DNA of 7,228 nt from assembly GCA_016280345.1 (NCBI GenBank), contig JAEEGN010000144.1, positions 1 to 7,228 of the forward strand. The letters are read 5' to 3'. Position numbers and translations under genes: made by a program. The stretch comes from Selenomonadaceae bacterium (GTDB lineage: Bacteria > Bacillota > Negativicutes > Selenomonadales > Selenomonadaceae). Numbering within the stretch: position 1 is the stretch's first letter; each line of letters opens with the position of its first letter. Below the pieces are notes generated by a model that was not told the DNA's origin, ran no database searches, and worked only from the letters and a program-made list of their open reading frames with translations. This document shows positions 1 to 6,774 of this stretch, piece by piece.

Positions 1-168
1 AAGGAAATCGAAGACTTCCTCAGGGGCTTTGAAGCCGAATACCGCCAGACCCGCCGGCGCATCCTCCAGCTCGTCACCCGCGAACCGGAAAAGATGCTCC
101 CCATCACCCGCGCCATCGAAAAAGCCTGGAAATACACCAAAAAGCTCTTCACGCCGTTTAACGTGTGA
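1..168 (+). CDS. C-terminal end of an unrecognised protein (5' truncated)
   Basis: Frame 1 is open from the left edge and stops at TGA 166-168, giving the last 55 residues of a protein that begins outside the window. The visible part is strongly charged and probably helical (starting KEIEDFLRGFEAEYRQ), with an Arg cluster and a basic-aromatic end (KYTKKLFTPFNV). No catalytic motif or membrane segment is visible. Codon choice (mostly G/C at third positions) matches the other genes, which supports real coding. It lies 149 bases upstream of the nitroreductase on the same strand, with no clear terminator between them. I do not recognise the family and assign no function. Confidence 0.6.
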   Translation, partial: KEIEDFLRGFEAEYRQTRRRILQLVTREPEKMLPITRAIEKAWKYTKKLFTPFNV

Positions 169-303
169 GCAAAAAAGCCAACGATTGTCCAAAAGCATGA
201 TCTGGCAATGCAGGAGACGCGGCGCTTTGTTTGCCGGGGCGGGAGGAATACCGGCGGGACGCGTCGAAATCTGTATCGTTGGAAGTTTGTTGTCAGCGAG
301 GAT

Positions 304-308
304 AGGAG
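304..308 (+). promoter_or_regulatory. Shine-Dalgarno site that decides the nitroreductase start
   Basis: AGGAG ends directly against the ATG at 309, which leaves no spacer, but it lies 9 bases before the in-frame ATG at 318. The start at 318 is therefore preferred. It also gives a cleaner signal peptide, beginning MKHDF. Confidence 0.65.
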
Positions 309-317
309 ATGTGTAAG

Positions 318-995
318 ATGAAACATGATTTCGTGAGCTCCCGGATCAGATTGGCGCTTTCGGGCCTTTGCCTGGCGTCCTGCATGCTTTTCACGCCGGC
401 CGTGACGCGGGCGGAGGTTTCGCTGCCTCCGCCGCAAATCGGGGAGGGGATGCCAGTCATGCAGGCGCTGGCGAAACGCCATACCAGCCGCAGCTTTGCC
501 GAGGCGGAAATCACGCCGGCGCAGCTCTCCCATATCCTGTGGGCTGCCGACGGCGTCAACCGGCCCGAGTCCGGCGGGCGCACCAATCCCGCCGCCCTGG
601 GTGTCCACAGCGTGGAAGTGTACGTCGTGACCGCCGGGGGGATTTCCCTCTATCAGCCGAATTCCCACGCGCTGCAGGCGGTGGCCGAGGGTGATTTCCG
701 GCTGACTACCACCAGTGGCCAGGGCTTCGTGGGGGAGGCGCCGCTGACACTTGTTTACGTGGGCAATTCCGCCACTTGGGAGGAATCGGGCCGGTCCCTG
801 CCCGCGGAGAAGCAGGTGCTTTTCGACAGCGTCGCCGCCGGCGCGATGGCGCAGAGCGTGGCGCTGGCGGCCGCGGCCGAGGGGATCGGTACCTGCGTAC
901 GGGCCTCCATCGACCAGGATGCCTTTGGCGCGGCCGCCCATTTGCAGGACGGCCAGACAATCCTGCTGGCGCAAACGCTGGGCGTGCTGCCCTGA
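318..995 (+). CDS. Exported nitroreductase-family (SagB/ThcOx-like) flavoprotein
   Basis: A 225-residue protein made of a signal peptide and one nitroreductase-fold domain. Residues 9-32 form a basic start, a hydrophobic core (about 12-29) and a possible signal peptidase I site after Ala32. An alternative is a lipobox-like LASC ending at Cys22, so it may be a lipoprotein; no twin-Arg motif is seen. The domain runs from about residue 46 to the end. It carries the FMN-contacting basic/Ser segment RHTSRSF (54-60), the family segment ILWAADGVNRP (73-83), and the Gly/Ala-rich helix followed by GIGTCV (171-194). Family members use FMN to oxidise or reduce small substrates with NAD(P)H or other donors; the substrate here cannot be read. 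The length is normal for the compact SagB-like form. It is probably its own transcription unit, ending at the terminator at 1088-1130. SagB proteins oxidise azolines in some peptide pathways, but export and the lack of partners argue against that role here. Confidence 0.85.
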   Translation: MKHDFVSSRIRLALSGLCLASCMLFTPAVTRAEVSLPPPQIGEGMPVMQALAKRHTSRSFAEAEITPAQLSHILWAADGVNRPESGGRTNPAALGVHSVEVYVVTAGGISLYQPNSHALQAVAEGDFRLTTTSGQGFVGEAPLTLVYVGNSATWEESGRSLPAEKQVLFDSVAAGAMAQSVALAAAAEGIGTCVRASIDQDAFGAAAHLQDGQTILLAQTLGVLP

Positions 996-1087
996 ACAGC
1001 ACCCCGTCACCCGGATCGGCGGGAAGGCCCCGGCGAGACGACGCCCCGTTCCGTTCCATGGCCGGAGAACGTCCTATAACGGCATGA

Positions 1088-1130
1088 AAAAAGGCCTTTG
1101 GGAGATTTCCTCTTTCCCAAAGGCCTTTTT
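1088..1130. terminator. Bidirectional intrinsic terminator
   Basis: A 16-bp perfect inverted repeat, AAAAAGGCCTTTGGGA at 1088-1103 and its complement at 1115-1130, encloses an 11-base loop. The + transcript ends in a T5 run (1126-1130). The - transcript ends in a T run opposite A1087-A1092. It therefore fits termination of both the nitroreductase and the - strand cluster that converges on it. Confidence 0.9.
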
Positions 1131-1229
1131 ATGTTGCGAAACGCGAAGCAAAGGGTGTAAAACTCGGGAAACCGGCGTCGCCCGTCGGTGCCATGAACAA
1201 GTCGAACCGTTCCCTGCCCTGCTTCGCAT

Positions 1230-1263
1230 GGCCCGAAACGACTCCTTTCGGGGGCCGCTTTTT
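1230..1263 (+). terminator. Second terminator-like hairpin, + direction
   Basis: GGCCCGAAA (1230-1238) can pair with TTTCGGGGGCC (1246-1256), leaving two bulged G residues. The stem is followed by GCTTTTT (1257-1263). This looks like a backup terminator for + transcription about to run antisense into the phosphatase gene. The bulge and short T run make it less certain than the structure at 1088-1130. Confidence 0.45.
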
Positions 1264-1293
1264 GCGAGAGCGCCGTTTTTCGTTTTGCCGCCC

Positions 1294-3627
1294 TTATGCT
1301 TCCTGCGGGGCGGGTTCCTGGCCGCTTTGCTTGCCGTAGAAGGCCAGGGCCAGCATGGTGATGTCGTCGGATTGCTCCGCCGCGCCGACGTGGCGGGAGA
1401 CGTCGCTTTTCACGGCGGCCAAGATTGCCTGTGCCGTTTCCTTGTTCCCCGCCCGGTCGAGGTATCCCTTCAACTGCTCTTCGCCGTAGAGGTTCCCTTC
1501 TTCGTCCATGGCTTCCGTGACGCCGTCGGTGTAGAGGAAGAGGGTATCGCCGCGCCGCAGCGTCAGGTGCTCGACAGTGAAGCTGGCTTTCTTCCGCACG
1601 CCCAGCACGAAGCCGGGGTTCTCGATTTGGACGTAGTCCCAGGTCAGGGATCCTCCGGCCCGCGGCGCGCCCCCGGCGGCCCGGCCGATGAGCGGCGGGT
1701 TGTGGCCGCCGTTCACGTAAGCAAAGACGCCGGTCCGGATGTCCAGCACGCCGAAGAATACTGTCACGAACATTTTCTCTTTGTTGTTTTCGCAGAGCTG
1801 CCGGTTCGCCTGGCCGACCACGGCCGCGAAGTCCGGCTCGCCGCCGCCGGCGTAAGCGCCCGCCGCCGAGATGGTGGCGTTCTTGAGGACGGTCTTGGCG
1901 ATGACCATGAAGAGCGCCGCCGGAACGCCTTTGCCGGAGACGTCGGCTACGGTGAGGGCGATGTGGTCTTCATCGAGCATATAGAAGTCGTAGAAATCGC
2001 CGCCCACTTCCTTGGCCGTGTCCATGGTGGCGAAGAGGTCGAATTCTTCCCGGCCGGAGAAGGTGGGAAAGATACCCGGCAGCATTCCTTCCTGGATGTT
2101 GGTGGCCAGATCGAGCTCGGTGGCGATGCGTTCCTTTTCCGCCGTGACGCTGGAGAGGTTGTTCATGTACTCCTTGAGCTCGTCCGTCATGGTGTTCACG
2201 CAGTCGGCCAGGTGCTCGATTTCGTCGCCGGTTTTCACGTTGAGTTTCCGGTCGAGGTCCCCCTGGGCGATGCCGTTGACGCCGTCAATGACGGTGAGAA
2301 GCGGCTTCACGAAGATGGTGGATACTTTCTCGCTGACGAAGAACAGCACCAGGAAGATTCCCACCAGCAGGATCACGGCCCAGATTGCCAGCCGGATGAA
2401 GAGGGAGCGCAAGGCGTGGCGGAACATGTCGGTCTGGGCGTCGATGTTTTCCCGTGCCTGCTGCGCGAGTTTCAGGACGCTCTCGGTATTGGTGACGATG
2501 CCCAGGCTCCAGCCCACGGACTGGATGGGCGCGAAGGCGAGGTAATATTCCTTTCCGTCCGCCGTGATGGTGGCGATGCCCGTGCCGCCCTGGGTCATGA
2601 TTGCCGCGGCGTGGGCAAGGCTGATTTCCTCGCTGTTCCTGAGGTCGCGGCGGGTTTCGCTGATGGCCAGCACGCCCTCCTTCTGGGTAGAGAACATGAC
2701 TTCCCCGGTGGGGCTGAGCACGAAGCTGGCGTCCCCCATGATGAGGTCGCTGCTTTCGATGACGCTGATGACGTCGTCGACTTCCTTCGGGTTGAAGTCG
2801 ATGCCGACGACGCCGGCCTCGGAGCCGTCCGGGTAATGGTACGGCATGGCGATGGAAACGGAGCGGACGCCGTTGGAATCGGTATAGACGTTGGTGAAGG
2901 CCGGTTTCTGACGGCCCGTGCCGAGGGTGTACCAGCCCATGGTGCGCGGGTCGTAGTCCCGCTTGAAGTAGTCGCTGAAGGTTTTGTCACTGCCGTCCGC
3001 CGTGACGTCCGCCGCGATCAGATACCCATGGATGGAGCCCGCGAAGCAGGCCGGGTAATAGTCCGCCATGGACTCAAAGACGTCGGCAATGTTGGACGCC
3101 AGCCATATTTCCTCATTGAACGCGGTAATCCCTTCCGTCTGACGGACGCGATCGCTGATGTTCACGTAGGTCTTGCCGGAGGGAACGGGGCCCTGACTCG
3201 CCTGGGGCAGGATTCGGGGCTTGTAGTCCGCCGGCTGGCGCAGGATGCGGTCCAGATGGCCGGAGATGTATTCCACCTCTTCGGCGGCAAGGCTGACGAC
3301 GCGTTCCGTCCGGCTCGCTTTCTCGGCGACGACCGAGATCATCTGCCCCCGGATGGTGTCTTCGGCGAAGTCCTCCGTGAACTCGGCGGCCTTGTGGCCC
3401 ATCCGTTCCCCGCCGGCGCCTACGCCTTCCCAGATGATATGCATTCCCACCAGGGAGATGATGCTGAGGATCAGGAAAGAGACGGCGCTGACGACGAGCA
3501 GGACGAAGAACAGCTTCTTGTGAATGCTCAGCTTTGCGTTCCTCCAAAACTTCCAACTGCCGCCGTTCTCTTCGGGCACCCGCGTCTCCTCGTCCGGCGT
3601 CCGGTTGTTCTCGTTTTCGCTTCGCAA
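1294..3627 (-). CDS. Membrane dCache-HAMP-SpoIIE (PP2C-type) phosphatase, RsbU-like
   Basis: A 777-residue sensor phosphatase, probably acting on the phosphorylated STAS protein encoded just upstream. Order: a charged cytosolic start; TM1 about 38-65; an extracytoplasmic dCache sensor about 66-385 with the family segment YDPRTMGWY (225-233); TM2 about 409-431; HAMP about 432-486; an Arg/Glu-rich linker ending ATNIQEGMLP, typical of RsbU proteins; then the SpoIIE-type PP2C domain (about 525-763). The metal-site motifs are all present: GGDFYD (Asp544), ADVSGKG (Asp562), YTDGVTE (Asp701) and SDD (754-755), so it should be active. NGGHNPP (639-645) is also typical. The start is taken as TTG 3627, 7 bases after GGGGAG. 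A TTG 30 bases further upstream is in frame but lacks a ribosome site. It is the last gene of the - strand cluster. The ligand is unknown. Confidence 0.93.
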   Translation of the reverse strand: MRSENENNRTPDEETRVPEENGGSWKFWRNAKLSIHKKLFFVLLVVSAVSFLILSIISLVGMHIIWEGVGAGGERMGHKAAEFTEDFAEDTIRGQMISVVAEKASRTERVVSLAAEEVEYISGHLDRILRQPADYKPRILPQASQGPVPSGKTYVNISDRVRQTEGITAFNEEIWLASNIADVFESMADYYPACFAGSIHGYLIAADVTADGSDKTFSDYFKRDYDPRTMGWYTLGTGRQKPAFTNVYTDSNGVRSVSIAMPYHYPDGSEAGVVGIDFNPKEVDDVISVIESSDLIMGDASFVLSPTGEVMFSTQKEGVLAISETRRDLRNSEEISLAHAAAIMTQGGTGIATITADGKEYYLAFAPIQSVGWSLGIVTNTESVLKLAQQARENIDAQTDMFRHALRSLFIRLAIWAVILLVGIFLVLFFVSEKVSTIFVKPLLTVIDGVNGIAQGDLDRKLNVKTGDEIEHLADCVNTMTDELKEYMNNLSSVTAEKERIATELDLATNIQEGMLPGIFPTFSGREEFDLFATMDTAKEVGGDFYDFYMLDEDHIALTVADVSGKGVPAALFMVIAKTVLKNATISAAGAYAGGGEPDFAAVVGQANRQLCENNKEKMFVTVFFGVLDIRTGVFAYVNGGHNPPLIGRAAGGAPRAGGSLTWDYVQIENPGFVLGVRKKASFTVEHLTLRRGDTLFLYTDGVTEAMDEEGNLYGEEQLKGYLDRAGNKETAQAILAAVKSDVSRHVGAAEQSDDITMLALAFYGKQSGQEPAPQEA

Positions 3628-3634
3628 AATGTCA

Positions 3635-3640
3635 CTCCCC
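3635..3640 (-). promoter_or_regulatory. Shine-Dalgarno site supporting a TTG start for the phosphatase
   Basis: On the - strand GGGGAG, within AAGGGGAGTGA, lies 7 bases before TTG 3627-3625. No in-frame ATG is near. The alternative TTG at 3657 has no purine-rich site before it. Confidence 0.6.
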
Positions 3641-3684
3641 TTCGGCCTCCGCCCCAAGTACCATTCGCTGCGTCCCGCTCCCGG

Positions 3685-4020
3685 TCACGGCAGGTCGTTC
3701 ACGGTTTCCTGCATCTGGAGGAGCGTATCCATGCCGGTTTCCTTGAGTACCCGCGCCACCGTGCCGGCGGCACCGACTACGGTGAATTCCTTGCCGTTGT
3801 CTTCCGCCAGGTCGAAAAGGCGCATCATGACGCGGATCCCCGCGCTGGAGACGTAGTCCACCTCCGACAGGTCAAGGGCGGTCTTCCCGCTCTTCCTGAC
3901 GATTTCCTCGCCCCGGGCATAGGCGTCTTCCGCCGTCGTGATGTCGATGCGCCCCGAGACGCCCCATACCGTCCAGCCATTCGGCCCCGCCGCTTCGCTC
4001 TGGATGAATTCTTTTTTCAT
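3685..4020 (-). CDS. STAS-domain anti-sigma-factor antagonist, RsbV/SpoIIAA-like
   Basis: A 111-residue single STAS domain, normal family length. Visible features are the opening strand/turn GVSGRIDITTA (20-30), the core strand TALDLSEVDYVSSAGIRVM (47-65), and the closing VVGAAGTVARVLKETGMD. Ser58-Ser59 stand where RsbV and SpoIIAA carry their phosphorylated Ser, and Ser58 is the likelier acceptor by alignment with DSS/DST in those proteins. It should be phosphorylated by the HATPase kinase (6110-6535) and dephosphorylated by the SpoIIE protein. The unphosphorylated form would bind the kinase. AAGGAG at 4031-4036 (- strand) precedes the ATG by 10 bases. The gene sits 43 bases after the esterase and 57 bases before the phosphatase, which supports co-transcription. 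Confidence 0.93.
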   Translation of the reverse strand: MKKEFIQSEAAGPNGWTVWGVSGRIDITTAEDAYARGEEIVRKSGKTALDLSEVDYVSSAGIRVMMRLFDLAEDNGKEFTVVGAAGTVARVLKETGMDTLLQMQETVNDLP

Positions 4021-4063
4021 TTGGATACCACTCCTTCGTTGTCGTATGTGTATCTGTCATGAT

Positions 4064-6034
4064 TCAGCGCATGAGCACCGGGTCCGCCGGATTGCCGTAG
4101 TGCGCGTCCCATTCCCGGCTGAACCAGCGGTGGGAGAGGATTTCATGCCGGATCTTTTCCTTGCTTTCGGGCGTGACGCTCTCTTCGGCGTCGAAGGCGG
4201 CGAAGAGCTTGTCGTAGGTGAAGTCGTTCACCACCGCCGACACCTGGCCGCGTTCCCAGTCCCCGTCGAATACGGCTTCGTTGCGGGCGCCGGGCTGCCA
4301 GGGCAGCCACTCGACTTCGCTCCCGGCGTAGTTGGGATCGCCGGAGGTCATGAAGGAGCCGATGCAACCGAGGAACTGGGCGCTGAGGTACTCCGCCCCC
4401 ACGTGCTCGAAGAAGTCGTTGCCCCGTTTCCAGGGCATCTTGTACTGGTCGGACAGGAAGGGCAGGAATACGCCGTGAACGGCGCCGTAACGGCGCACGA
4501 ACTCTTCGCTGAAATTCTTTACGCTGTGTCCATAGTTGAATTTCCCGACGAAAATCGCTTTGTCGAGGTTGGGATAGAGGCGCGCCGCGACCTGATGGGA
4601 GTTGAAGTTGCCGTAGAGCAGGCTGCCGTACCTGGAGCAGAGAGCCTGGTCCGCCGCCACTTCCGGGTCCTGGGGCTCGGCCCGCAGCCGCTTCTTGATC
4701 CAGGGATCGACGCTGACGAAGGCACTGAACTCGTCGATGCTGTGGAAGAGCATGATGGGGACGTGGCTGATGTCCGGGCTGTCGAACGCGCCCTCCGGCA
4801 GCACCGTCCCGTCGCAGAAGCAGACGGGGAAGGATTCCATGCGGACGGAGGCGATGGGGAAGAGGTTGATGACACGGGTGGGTGAGAGGCTCCTGAGCCA
4901 TTCCCGGGCCGATTTCTTGTCGCTTTCCTTCTCGGACAGCAGCCAGTCAACGGCTTCTTCCTCCGAGTAGCGCACGCAGTCCTCCGCCGCCAGTCTGGCG
5001 AAGCGCTCGGCGTAAATCTTCTGCGCCGCTTTCCGGTCGGAAACGGCCAGGCCGACGGAGAAGGAGATGGCCTTGTGGAAGAGGCCACGGGCCAGCGGCG
5101 AGGCGATCATCATATAGACGATGCCGCCGCCGGCGGAAAAGCCGCTGAGGGTGACGTTCCCGGCGTCGCCGCCGAAAGCGCCGATGTTGCGCTGCACCCA
5201 TTGGAGGGCGGCAATGCTGTCGAGCAGCGCGAAGTTGCCGCTGTCCTCAGCCGCGTCTTCGCCGCTCTGGAGGGCGGGCAACGGGTTGAAGCCCAGCGCG
5301 CCCATGCGGTACTCGACGCTGACGTGGACGGCCTGTATCGTCTCGCAGAACTTGTTGCCCAGCCATTCCTCCGCCTGGCCGATCTGGTAATTGCCGCTGT
5401 GGAAATAGACGATGACGGGCAGATTCTTTTCCTCGGTGTTGGGGCGGCAGACGTTCAGCGTCAGCTTGCCCTCGCGGCCGAAGACTTTCCCGGCGAAGGT
5501 CTGGAGGTTCGGCTCGCCGGGCCGGGTGCAGTTCATTACGCGCTCGATGGCCGGCGGCGGCTGCGGCTTCTTCCAGCGCAGCGGACCGACGGCGTCGGCG
5601 GCGTAAGGGATGCCGTACCAGTTGATCACGTTGTGCAGGCGTTCCATCGTGCCGCGAATCTTGCCGTTTTCCACCGTCACGAGCATGGGAAAAACCGGAT
5701 GGTTCCGCGTCTTGCCGATGAGGCGCAGAATCAGGTCGTGGCGCACGTCGAAGGCGGTCCGGAATTCCTCCCCTTCTTCGTCGAATACCGCGTCTTCCGA
5801 GAACTTGCCCGTCTCCGGGTCGAGGAAGTATTTGAGGTCGTCCCCGGCTTTCAGGGCCAGCTTCAGGTAGCCCCCCAGCGCCATGCCGGCCAGGTAGCCG
5901 TATGCCTGGAGGATCTTGAAGATGTCGGCGATGTTGTGGTACTCCGCGATGGCGTCCAGCGCCTCCTTGTCCTCATGCAGCGCTTTTGCCAGCCGGTCAA
6001 AGAAATAGATTTCGCGCTTCTTTTTCTGCTCCAT
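4064..6034 (-). CDS. Cytosolic type-B carboxylesterase homologue with altered motifs
   Basis: A 656-residue alpha/beta-hydrolase of the carboxylesterase type B (cholinesterase-like) family. About 125 N-terminal residues have no recognised domain and include an Ala/Gly/Leu-rich stretch near 44-62. The family region then begins at GKIRGTMERL, followed by GIPYA (141-145) and VGPLRWKKPQPP. The catalytic set appears complete: Ser300 in GFSAGGG after FGGDAGNVTLS, Glu435 in SIDEF, and His520 in AVHGVFLPF. Two motifs differ from the usual form: the oxyanion segment HGGG reads HSGN (212-215), and GESAG reads GFSAG. No signal peptide is seen (MEQKKKREIY), so it is probably cytosolic, unlike many family members. 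Many relatives hydrolyse carboxyl esters; the substrate here is unknown. It lies between the kinase and STAS genes, 75 and 43 bases from them. A role in signalling, as enzyme or binding protein, is inference. Confidence 0.88.
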   Translation of the reverse strand: MEQKKKREIYFFDRLAKALHEDKEALDAIAEYHNIADIFKILQAYGYLAGMALGGYLKLALKAGDDLKYFLDPETGKFSEDAVFDEEGEEFRTAFDVRHDLILRLIGKTRNHPVFPMLVTVENGKIRGTMERLHNVINWYGIPYAADAVGPLRWKKPQPPPAIERVMNCTRPGEPNLQTFAGKVFGREGKLTLNVCRPNTEEKNLPVIVYFHSGNYQIGQAEEWLGNKFCETIQAVHVSVEYRMGALGFNPLPALQSGEDAAEDSGNFALLDSIAALQWVQRNIGAFGGDAGNVTLSGFSAGGGIVYMMIASPLARGLFHKAISFSVGLAVSDRKAAQKIYAERFARLAAEDCVRYSEEEAVDWLLSEKESDKKSAREWLRSLSPTRVINLFPIASVRMESFPVCFCDGTVLPEGAFDSPDISHVPIMLFHSIDEFSAFVSVDPWIKKRLRAEPQDPEVAADQALCSRYGSLLYGNFNSHQVAARLYPNLDKAIFVGKFNYGHSVKNFSEEFVRRYGAVHGVFLPFLSDQYKMPWKRGNDFFEHVGAEYLSAQFLGCIGSFMTSGDPNYAGSEVEWLPWQPGARNEAVFDGDWERGQVSAVVNDFTYDKLFAAFDAEESVTPESKEKIRHEILSHRWFSREWDAHYGNPADPVLMR

Positions 6035-6040
6035 ATCATA

Positions 6041-6046
6041 TCCCCC
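6041..6046 (-). promoter_or_regulatory. Shine-Dalgarno site that decides the esterase start
   Basis: GGGGGA on the - strand lies 6 bases before ATG 6034-6032. The frame stays open upstream to a TTG at 6070, but that would place this site inside the coding region, so ATG 6034 is chosen. Confidence 0.6.
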
Positions 6047-6068
6047 ATTGTTACAAGCCCCGCCCGGC

Positions 6069-6085
6069 AACGGCGCCAGGCCGTT
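6069..6085. repeat. Small hairpin between kinase and esterase genes
   Basis: AACGGC (6069-6074) and GCCGTT (6080-6085) form a 6-bp stem with a 5-base loop in the 75-base gap. There is no T run, so it is not an intrinsic terminator. It could affect mRNA stability, or it may be chance in GC-rich DNA. Confidence 0.3.
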
Positions 6086-6109
6086 CCTTCGGGCCGCAGA
6101 GCAGGAACA

Positions 6110-6535
6110 TTAAACCATCTTTTTCCGGATGGTAAGGACGTTCTTTCCCTGGCGCCGCTCGTAGCCGATCTCGTCCGACATGCTGCGGGCCAGGAAAATG
6201 CCCAGTCCGCCGATCTTGTGCCGGCGGACGGCGGGTGTCAGGTCGGGCGGCTTCTTCTCCAACGGATTGAACGCCAGTCCCTCGTCCTCGAAGGCCACGG
6301 TGACGGTATAGGGCGGCTCCTGGGCCACGCGGCCCCGGACGGTCACCTGGCCGGTTCCCTCGCCATAGGCATAGTGGGAGATATTCACGAAGATTTCCTC
6401 TACCGCCATGTCGAGCTGCGTCCGCGCCTCTTCATCGAAAGGCACGTCCGCCACCAGCATATCGATGAACGCGTTGACGGCGTCCATTTCGTCATCACTG
6501 GCCGCCACGGTCAGCACGGCTTCCTTTTCGCTCAT
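6110..6535 (-). CDS. RsbW/SpoIIAB-like HATPase serine kinase (anti-sigma-factor type)
   Basis: A 141-residue single-domain GHKL ATPase of the anti-sigma serine kinase group, normal length. The N-box is AVEEIFVNISHYAY (44-57) with Glu46/Glu47 and Asn51. The G1 box is EDEG (Asp84, Gly86) and the G2 region is IGGLGIFLARSM (108-119). The end, GKNVLTIRKK, is typical. It should phosphorylate the STAS protein and, when free, bind and hold an output protein, often but not always a sigma factor. No sigma gene is adjacent. The start is taken as ATG 6535, because AAGGAG at 6544-6549 lies 8 bases before it; an in-frame ATG at 6562 has only a weak site. It is the first gene of the four-gene cluster, whereas the classical order places rsbV directly before rsbW. 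Confidence 0.92.
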   Translation of the reverse strand: MSEKEAVLTVAASDDEMDAVNAFIDMLVADVPFDEEARTQLDMAVEEIFVNISHYAYGEGTGQVTVRGRVAQEPPYTVTVAFEDEGLAFNPLEKKPPDLTPAVRRHKIGGLGIFLARSMSDEIGYERRQGKNVLTIRKKMV

Positions 6536-6543
6536 TTCACCAG

Positions 6544-6549
6544 CTCCTT
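6544..6549 (-). promoter_or_regulatory. Shine-Dalgarno site that decides the kinase start
   Basis: AAGGAG on the - strand is 8 bases before ATG 6535-6533. Choosing the upstream ATG at 6562 would bury this site in the gene. Confidence 0.6.
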
Positions 6550-6661
6550 CTTCGTTGTCCATCCGCCCGCGGGCCCGCCGGCAAAACCGTACGGGTCGCA
6601 GCGCCAGGCAGGGAATCTCCCCGGAAAACGCGGTTTCTCATCGCCGCCAGAAACAGAAAAC

Positions 6662-6694
6662 GCCAATATACTCCGTTCCCTTTGGTATATTGGC
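6662..6694 (-). repeat. 10-bp perfect inverted repeat: weak terminator or operator
   Basis: GCCAATATAC (6662-6671) and GTATATTGGC (6685-6694) are exact complements around a 13-base loop. They lie in the 239-base gap between the complete peptide gene and the kinase gene. On the - strand the stem is followed by GTTTTCTGTTT, so a weak terminator for the peptide genes is possible. The AT-rich arms contain TATATT, so an operator overlapping a -10-like element is also possible. I found no matching -35 element and do not call a promoter. Confidence 0.5.
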
Positions 6695-6774
6695 ATCCTC
6701 TGCCATCGTGCTATGCTTTTTCAACGGCGCTGTCTCCCTTTTGTTCCGGCGGCCGGCGCCATTAAAGACGTTTC

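Larger units (their letters stand above)
996..1293. other. Convergent intergenic region without a gene
   Basis: These 298 bases separate the 3' ends of the nitroreductase (+) and the SpoIIE phosphatase (-). They hold two hairpin/terminator structures, listed separately. A distant inverted pair, GCGAAGCA at 1143-1150 and TGCTTCGC at 1220-1227, could bring the intervening segment together in a transcript. No convincing gene is seen on either strand. Confidence 0.6.

Noticed and set aside
197..316. Possible small + strand gene before the nitroreductase
   Set aside because: There is no Shine-Dalgarno site before ATG 197, and codon use is poor. The frame runs into the nitroreductase ribosome site.
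318..995. Nitroreductase as the azoline oxidase of a thiazole/oxazole peptide pathway with the two precursors
   Set aside because: It is exported, on the opposite strand and about 6 kb away. No YcaO cyclodehydratase is present, and the peptide cores lack Cys and are poor in Ser and Thr.
751..4062. Very long + strand open frame of 1103 codons opposite the phosphatase and STAS genes
   Set aside because: It is antisense to two genes with unmistakable domains. Its translation is low-complexity (His, Asp, Val and Gly rich) with no family motifs, as expected for the mirror frame of GC-rich genes.
6696..6724. TTGAAA on the - strand as the -35 element of a promoter for the kinase cluster
   Set aside because: The hexamer 17 bases downstream is AGAGGA, which does not resemble a -10 element, and other spacings give nothing better.
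6746..6760. GC-rich self-complementary stretch after peptide copy 1 as a terminator
   Set aside because: The possible stem is only about 4 bp and no T run follows on the - strand.
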